This document shows, one piece after another, positions 59,333-64,000 of a stretch of DNA of 64,000 bases. Source of the DNA: REEB52 sp964626905 (GTDB taxonomy: Bacteria; Chlamydiota; Chlamydiia; Chlamydiales; SM23-39). The first letter of the stretch is position 1. Each line of letters begins with the position of its first letter. The notes under the pieces are model-generated. The model ran no database searches, was not told where the DNA came from, and was given only the letters and a program-made list of their open reading frames with translations. The translations under genes were made by a program, and so were the position numbers. The DNA lies in the NCBI GenBank assembly GCA_964626905.1, contig CAZVHA010000002.1, positions 201,776-265,775 of the forward strand, given 5' to 3'.

Positions 59333-61110
59333 TCGGAATATTTTGTCTGGAAGAGAATTACTTTTCCAGACAAAGGTGACAACTCGAGGTGAAATTGGGA
59401 GGAGTTGAGCTCCTTTTTTTCGAGAAGAGAGGTGATCCGGTTGATGGGGGTGGTTTGCCGAATTTCGGGGATGTCAAAAGTTTGATAGACTGGTTTTTTA
59501 CTCAGATTGATTGCGAGCATTTGGAGCATTTGATTTTTTTGTCTATGAAGGAGGACCAAGAGCCCTTTTTGGCAAGTGGGAAGGACATCGACGAGCTCTG
59601 CGCTCTCGATGGTGGAATTGATCCGCATCGAGAGGATATTTTTCAGTTTACTTGCAAAGGAGCAACTATTTTTTAATTGGGAGGGAAAAGAGCCGTAAAG
59701 CGAATGTTCATTGGGTTCCAAAAGGGATGCGGCTCTATTTGAGGTGAGTCCCAAAAGGTCGGAGACGGAAAAAGAAAAGACGCCTGGTTGCGCTGCGTAA
59801 AAAAGGGCGCAAAGGAGATGCACCTTCATTACTTCATCCCATTTTTTTTCAAGTGGGAAAACGCCCATACAAAAAGAGGGGAGAGTTAATGGGGCATCTC
59901 CTTGAATTTTAAAGAGGTCCTCTTTCAGCAATTTTTTTTGCAATATTGTTTTTGTTGTGAGCCCCTCAAACGAAAAACACTCCGACCGATTTTCCTCTAA
60001 AAATGCGGCGTAATCGAAAAGGAATTGATTTCTCGGCTGCAATTTATGGATGAGTCTTTTGGTCTCTATGTTTCCTTTCAAAAAGAGGCGATACATCAGC
60101 TGGAGCACTTCTGTATTTTCTGTCACGAGGGCGTGCAACAGGGCAGGAGGGGTCAAGTTGTCGACGAAGAGATCGCCTGGGTTTTTTTTCCAATGGTCGA
60201 GTCCCCCTTTTGTCTCGATTGCAGAAAAAGCGCCGAGTTTGCGCATCCACAAAGAGAGGGTCTCTTGCGCATTGGTTTCGATAGAGCCGTCGATGTAGAA
60301 GATTTTCTCATCTAGGTTGTAGACGGAGTGTAAAACATCTGCAAGTGCGATGCGCATTGCTCCAAATGAGGAGCCGAGCCAATCGAGGACTGGATCATTT
60401 TGGTTTTCTTTGAGATAGATCCATCTCCGCATTTTCCCATCGATTCCCTGAATGGGTGCAGTGACATTCCATCGACTCTCTTTTCTATAAGGGTCGAACT
60501 GTTCTGGCACATAGCCCCTTTTGTGCAGCTCTTGTAATTTCAGCCAGGGGATATTGGCGATTTTTTGACAAGGGCCCATTTCGGGCAATCGTTTCCAATC
60601 TCTTGGTTCAATCTCAATCAGGTGATAGATGCCCGGATATTCGCCGGCGTTTTGGAGTGCGAGGGTAAAGTCGGGGGTAAATCCGGTTGCATTGCCGAAT
60701 GCATCGCCGATCAGTTTGATCCCTTTTTTTTGCAACAGGCAAGCGAGATGATCCCAACCTTTGCCCCATTTTGGATCGAGATTCATCCCGGTGCGAAAAG
60801 TTCCCCCTTTTTTGAGCCCCTTCAGATGAACTGCTTGGACGCCGATTTCGCGCAAGCAAGACCAAAGTTCCTCATTTGCGAGGAAACCGAAAGCGGGCGG
60901 CGCAATTTCATTCAAATCGATCGAAAACCAGATCGATGCGAGCGCAAGGGGAGGGGACGGTTGTGGCAAGGGATTTGGCGGGGCTGTTTTTGCGACTTCC
61001 AAATTGTATTTTTCGGCAATGCTCTTCGCCTGGTAGAGCATCGATCCCGTTTCGATCGGACTCAAACCAAAGAGAAAGGAGGGGAGAAGGAAAAGCCACC
61101 GACACATCAT
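59329..61110 (-). CDS. Secreted GH13-like protein with degenerate catalytic motifs
   Basis: A 593-residue protein with an N-terminal signal peptide (MMCRWLFLLPSFLFGLSPIE). The body resembles an alpha-amylase/TreS-type barrel: DLNEIAPPAFGF, LDPKWGKGWDHLACLLQKKGIKLIGDAFGNATGFTPDF, GEYPGIYHLIEIEP. Region I should read D-x-x-x-N-H but has D136-A-F-G-N140-A141. Region II should read G-x-R-x-D but has R253-I-A255. So the nucleophile and a substrate His appear lost, and it may be a sugar-binding or otherwise altered protein. The fold call is moderately sure. Its start codon lies inside the 67-bp direct repeat, and its stop overlaps the GT9 gene. Confidence 0.6.
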   Translation of the reverse strand: MMCRWLFLLPSFLFGLSPIETGSMLYQAKSIAEKYNLEVAKTAPPNPLPQPSPPLALASIWFSIDLNEIAPPAFGFLANEELWSCLREIGVQAVHLKGLKKGGTFRTGMNLDPKWGKGWDHLACLLQKKGIKLIGDAFGNATGFTPDFTLALQNAGEYPGIYHLIEIEPRDWKRLPEMGPCQKIANIPWLKLQELHKRGYVPEQFDPYRKESRWNVTAPIQGIDGKMRRWIYLKENQNDPVLDWLGSSFGAMRIALADVLHSVYNLDEKIFYIDGSIETNAQETLSLWMRKLGAFSAIETKGGLDHWKKNPGDLFVDNLTPPALLHALVTENTEVLQLMYRLFLKGNIETKRLIHKLQPRNQFLFDYAAFLEENRSECFSFEGLTTKTILQKKLLKEDLFKIQGDAPLTLPSFCMGVFPLEKKWDEVMKVHLLCALFYAAQPGVFSFSVSDLLGLTSNRAASLLEPNEHSLYGSFPSQLKNSCSFASKLKNILSMRINSTIESAELVDVLPTCQKGLLVLLHRQKNQMLQMLAINLSKKPVYQTFDIPEIRQTTPINRITSLLEKKELNSSQFHLELSPLSGKVILFQTKYSD

Positions 61111-61153
61111 CCCTTCTCATATCGAACGAAATGGCCCTCTGTCAACCGGTTTA
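61087..61153. repeat. 67-bp direct repeat, copy A
   Basis: Matches 62150-62216 in 64 of 67 bases, same orientation. It contains the start codon and first codons of the GH13-like gene. It bounds the higBA island on the left. Confidence 0.9.
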
Positions 61154-61162
61154 ATTTTCCTT

Positions 61163-61501
61163 TCAACAAACCGCAATACATCCCCTATTAGAGAAGATAT
61201 TTTGACGATGAGGCTTTCTTACTCGAATTTCCACTTTACAGCCAAGAATGGCTAAATAATGAAGAAGAATATCAGTGCTGAATTCTGATAAGTGGCCGTT
61301 AACAAGCATTGATACTTTTGATTGTTTGACTCCAAGTTTTTTAGCCACCTCATGTTGAGTTAACCCGCTCTTCTCTATAAGGTCGCCAACATTATCTAAA
61401 AGTTCGGATCTAGCAACGAGTTCTTTTGCATCTTTGTGTCCAATTGCGGCAAAGATATTCCCTTCGTCAACTTCGTAATCTGTTTCTTTTTCTCTAGTCA
61501 T
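61163..61501 (-). CDS. higA: HigA-like antitoxin (XRE family)
   Basis: A 112-residue XRE-type helix-turn-helix protein. The HTH is GLTQHEVAKKLGVKQSKVSMLVNG (about residues 46-69), followed by STDILLHYLAILGCKVEI, the usual HigA tail. It would neutralise HigB and repress their promoter. ATG 61501 overlaps the ancestral higB stop as ATGA (61498-61501), which supports former coupling. Because a MITE now interrupts higB, this gene may be poorly translated, or act alone as a regulator. The longer frame from TTG 61525 is discarded. Confidence 0.88.
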   Translation of the reverse strand: MTREKETDYEVDEGNIFAAIGHKDAKELVARSELLDNVGDLIEKSGLTQHEVAKKLGVKQSKVSMLVNGHLSEFSTDILLHYLAILGCKVEIRVRKPHRQNIFSNRGCIAVC

Positions 61502-62055
61502 TTTTTGCCTCTTTTCCCCTTCCAATCCCTATACATTGCTTCTGCGAGTTTTAATCTTGAGTGAATGAGATCTATACTGCGACCGCTCAAAAAGTGTGAA
61601 AAATGCCAAGGAGGCGCCCTGCAATTTGAGCCAGGCGAAGCCGACGCCGAAGCAGCTAAACTTTTCAAGTTTAGCGATGCAGGCGGGTCTCAAATTCAGT
61701 GGCTGTCCGACGCCGGCAGATTCACACTTTTTGAGCGGGAGCAGTATATGTCCTGCTTGGGAGTTTCAATGCCTTTTTTGCTTTTCTTTTGGAAGGCATG
61801 CAGGATTACGACAACCTCCGCATATCTGACTGTATAAACCGTTCGGAACGTTCCATCAGCATGATCTCTACGGAGCTCCATAACTTGGGCTCCGCCGAAC
61901 CCGCTCAAAGCCTTCGCATTCTTTGGAGTTTTCCCCTTTTGAACCTGGAAGAGCCAGTGTCCAAAATCTCCAACCACATCTTCAGGCATTTCTATAAAGT
62001 CGCGCTTCGATGAAGCGACCCAAAGTAGAGGCCGTAAGTCAGACGTTTCACTCAT
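61498..62055 (-). pseudogene. higB: HigB-like toxin interrupted by a MITE
   Basis: A Gp49/HigB-type RelE-superfamily toxin. The intact part (62055 to 61750) reads ... RRDHADGTFRTVYTVRY ... VVVILHAFQKKSKKGIETPKQDI. The current frame then runs into the inserted element and stops at 61696 (119 residues, with a foreign 16-residue tail). Removing 175 bp (the element plus one TA) joins ETPKQD to IDLIHSRLKLAEAMYRD and on to TGA 61498, the normal C-terminal helix of this family, giving a 127-residue protein. A TATAAT box is at 62070-62075. The mRNA interferase may be inactive or altered. Confidence 0.85.
61573..61749. mobile_element. MITE family C inserted in higB (TA target duplication)
   Basis: The element 61575-61747 (173 bp) is flanked by TA (61573-61574 and 61748-61749). 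The inverted ends share TACTGC, 2 variable bases, then an 18-bp identical core (61583-61600 against 61722-61739). Inner pairs include AATTTGAG/CTCAAATT and a CTAAACTT/AAGTTTAG hairpin. The uninterrupted gene needs only one TA, so a TA duplication is shown by the reading frame. TA targets are typical of the IS630/Tc1-mariner group. Confidence 0.88.
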
Positions 62056-62149
62056 CGTCTCTTTCCTTGATTATACCAATACTGTGATAATTCTTCCATC
62101 TAATCGTAAAAGTCTGTTTATGAGCATGTTAGATCTTTAGAGAAGGAAA

Positions 62150-62216
62150 AAGGAAAAGCCACCGGCACATCACCCCTTTTCATATCGAACGAAATGGCCC
62201 TCTGTCAACCGGTTTA
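62150..62216. repeat. 67-bp direct repeat, copy B
   Basis: The right copy of the repeat at 61087-61153. Its last three bases are the TAA stop of groEL (62214-62216), and it carries a duplicate, promoterless piece of the GH13-like gene's 5' end. Confidence 0.9.
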
Positions 62217-63794
62217 TTCTTCTTTAGCATCTCCGATGAGCGCCTCAGAGAGGAGAATGACTCCTGCCATTGAGACGGCGTGGGAGAGGCTACTTTTCAC
62301 AACCTTTGCAGGGTCGATGACGCCCCCTTTTGCAAAGTCTTCCACTTTTTCGCTGAGTGCGTTGAAGATGAAGTTTTTCCCCTGTTTTAGCACTTCTCCT
62401 AGGATCACTGAAGGATCGTAGCCGGTGTTGCTGACGATTTGTCGAAAGGGGGCCTCACAGGCTTTGATGAGGATTTGGGCACCGACCATCTCTTCTTTTG
62501 AAAGATCGAGTTTGCCAAGCGCTAGGCTAGCTCTCAAAAGAGTCGTGCCACCGCCGGGGACAATCCCTTCTTCAAGGGCGGCCCGGGTCGAGTTGAGGCT
62601 ATCTTCGTACATCTGCTTTTTTTTCTTCATCTCCGACTCAGTGAGAGCGCCCACTTTGATGAGGGCAACTCCTCCTTGGAGTTTTGCTTTGCGCTGTTCG
62701 AGTTTTTCCCTATCATAGTTCGACGTTGTTTTTTTCAATTCGGCATCGATTTGGGCAATGCGCATTTTCAGACCCTTAGGATCGCCTTTGCCGCCGACGA
62801 GGGTGGTTTTGTCTTTGTCGATGGTGATCTGATCCACTTGGCCAAAAACCTCGGGGTCGGCTTCTTTGAGAACGAGCCCTTTTTCTTCAGAGACGAGCGA
62901 TGCTCCCGTGAGGATGGCGATATCTTCGAGTAGTGCTTTGCGCCCATCGCCGAAACCGGGTGCCTTGATGGCAGCCACTTTGAGAATTCCGCGCAGTTTG
63001 TTGACGACGAGAGTGGAGAGGGCATCTCCATCGATATCGTCTGCGATGATGAGAAGCTCCTGCTTTGTCGATGCCATGTGTTGCAAGAGGGGCAAAATCT
63101 CTTGAGCGGAGCTGATTTTTTTATCGGTGATCAGGAGATAGGGGTTGGTCATTTCGACGGTGTTTTTTTCGAGATTTGTGGCAAAATAGGGGCTTGCATA
63201 TCCGCGATCGAGCTGCATCCCATCGACCAGTTCTAAAACGGTCTCGGTCCCTTTTCCCTCTTCGATGGCGACAATTCCCTCTTTCCCCACTTTTTCGAAA
63301 GCTTCGGCGATTTTTTCCCCCACTTCGAGATTGCCCGATGCGCTGACGGAGGCGATATTTTGTGTCTCTTTTGGATTTTTGATTTCGAGAGACATCGCAT
63401 CGATTTGGGCGAGGAGTTTTTCGAGAGTTTTATCCATTCCCCGTTTGATTGAAATGGGGCTTGCGCCTGAGGCGATGTTTTTGACGCCTCCTTGGACGAG
63501 TGCTCTTAAGAGGATGATTCCGGTTGTTGTTCCGTCGCCTGCTTTTTCTTTGATTTTGCTGGCTACTTCTTTGGCCATGGAGGCGCCCATATTGCGAAAA
63601 GTGTCTTTGAATTCGACATCTTTGGCGATGCTATGTCCATCGCTTGTGATGGTGGGAGAGCCCCATGAAGCGTCAATTCCCACGTTGCGTCCCTTGGGAC
63701 CTAGAGTGATGGCGACGATATCTGTCAGCTCATCGATTCCGCTTTGGAGTGCGCTTCGCGCTTCTTCTTCAAAAAGGATCTCTTTCGGTTTCAT
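62214..63794 (-). CDS. groEL: Divergent GroEL-type chaperonin (extra copy)
   Basis: A 526-residue Hsp60. The ATP site GDGTTTG (86-92; the usual continuation TTTATVL is TTTGIILL) and the apical and equatorial segments are recognisable, but it lacks the usual Gly-Gly-Met tail (it ends IGDAKEE). No groES gene and no CIRCE are seen nearby. Chlamydiae have two extra GroEL paralogues of this kind beside the groES-linked one; whether this one is GroEL2 or GroEL3 I cannot tell. Extra copies may have lost folding function. Its stop lies in the 67-bp repeat, so before the island arrived it was probably followed directly by the GH13-like gene. Confidence 0.92.
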   Translation of the reverse strand: MKPKEILFEEEARSALQSGIDELTDIVAITLGPKGRNVGIDASWGSPTITSDGHSIAKDVEFKDTFRNMGASMAKEVASKIKEKAGDGTTTGIILLRALVQGGVKNIASGASPISIKRGMDKTLEKLLAQIDAMSLEIKNPKETQNIASVSASGNLEVGEKIAEAFEKVGKEGIVAIEEGKGTETVLELVDGMQLDRGYASPYFATNLEKNTVEMTNPYLLITDKKISSAQEILPLLQHMASTKQELLIIADDIDGDALSTLVVNKLRGILKVAAIKAPGFGDGRKALLEDIAILTGASLVSEEKGLVLKEADPEVFGQVDQITIDKDKTTLVGGKGDPKGLKMRIAQIDAELKKTTSNYDREKLEQRKAKLQGGVALIKVGALTESEMKKKKQMYEDSLNSTRAALEEGIVPGGGTTLLRASLALGKLDLSKEEMVGAQILIKACEAPFRQIVSNTGYDPSVILGEVLKQGKNFIFNALSEKVEDFAKGGVIDPAKVVKSSLSHAVSMAGVILLSEALIGDAKEE

Positions 63795-63888
63795 GCAGCA
63801 CCTCTTTTTGTTTGACTAGAGTAAGCTTATACACAAAAAAGGGACATTTTCGCTAGAAAAAACGGCCTTATTGCCTTAAAGATGGAAA

Positions 63889-63922
63889 AATAACCACCGA
63901 GGACACCGAAAACACCGAGGAA
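63889..63922. repeat. Second ACCACCGAG-type repeat
   Basis: AATAACCACCGAGGACACCG followed by AAAACACCGAGG repeats the beginning of the sequence at 23747-23770. Tandem ACACCGAG-like units are visible. It is a short dispersed repeat between the groEL upstream region and the next element. Confidence 0.5.
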
Positions 63923-63940
63923 AGGCGGTCCAGTTCACTA

Positions 63941-64000
63941 TTAATCCGGCATGCAAATAGGTGACAAATAGCGCCAGCGAGGCAACACGGGGTCCTCAAC
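63941..64000. repeat. Start of a second, diverged family A element (cut by the window end)
   Basis: The final 60 bases match the complement of the right arm and interior of the element at 191-521, with roughly three quarters identity, including GCGAGGCA-ACACGGGG. The element continues beyond the window. Confidence 0.6.

Noticed and set aside
61565..61837. 90-codon plus-strand frame starting MRSILRPLKKCEKC
   Set aside because: It covers the MITE and antisense higB; it has no independent support.

Overview
The window is a piece of a chromosome from a member of the Chlamydiae, most likely an environmental (Parachlamydia/Waddlia/Estrella-type) lineage rather than Chlamydia itself. The evidence is a set of chlamydial signatures: an ATP/ADP translocase (NTT); a metal ABC transporter whose permease YtgC is fused to a DtxR-like repressor domain (YtgR); the order gnd-lepA-npt1-CT066-ytgABCD-dxr-rseP, which I recall from C. 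trachomatis CT063-CT072; hrcA-grpE-dnaK behind a CIRCE-like operator; a fused E1 alpha/beta 2-oxoacid dehydrogenase; comEC, ptsH, ptsI, ybaB and dnaX in the order of CT339-CT334; and serS/CT728-like/zntA. The species call is inference from gene content; no search was run.

Layout. 1-600: the end of an AbiEii-like gene, a palindromic element and tRNA-Arg. 0.66-14.7 kb: the conserved gnd-to-rseP block, interrupted by two copies of a 180-bp MITE and by a ubiquitin-protease-like gene without its catalytic residues. 14.8-23.7 kb: a coiled-coil protein, a lipoprotein, the hrcA heat-shock operon, a chlamydia-type hypothetical protein and a large NAD-glutamate dehydrogenase. 23.7-26.2 kb: accessory DNA (palindromic repeats, a DUF4143 ATPase, an Inc-like protein). 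26.2-31.4 kb: the operon serS-apeB-VIT-zntA (tRNA charging, peptide breakdown, metal handling). 31.4-53.2 kb: mostly housekeeping genes (AT-hook protein, pdhAB, MFS transporter, two metallo-beta-lactamase-fold enzymes, ftsK, uppP, comEC, ndh, hprK-ptsH-ptsI, carbonic anhydrase, ybaB, dnaX, pgpH), with small unknown or Inc-like genes between them and tRNA-His overlapping the end of comEC. 53.2-55.1 kb: an AT-richer pair, a Fic enzyme behind a double-dyad operator and a RING-finger protein. 55.2-63.8 kb: phosphohexomutase, YkgJ-type protein, metallophosphoesterase, a basic protein, glycosyltransferase 9, a degenerate GH13-like secreted protein, a higBA island flanked by a 67-bp direct repeat, and a divergent GroEL.

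The genes fit an obligate intracellular lifestyle: energy parasitism (NTT), metal acquisition and export (Ytg, VIT, ZntA), isoprenoid and envelope supply (Dxr, UppP), a regulatory-type PTS (HprK/HPr/EI with no EII here), and probable host-directed proteins (USP-like, Fic, RING, Inc-like).

The most unusual signals are mobile palindromic elements whose insertions can be read base by base. One MITE sits inside higB with a TA duplication, and removing it restores the reading frame and an ATGA overlap with higA. The whole higBA module sits between 67-bp direct repeats that also carry the stop codon of groEL and the start of the next gene. Other notable signals are a USP-fold protein with Cys to Gly and His to Asn changes, and two 8-N11-8 dyads abutting the fic start codon.
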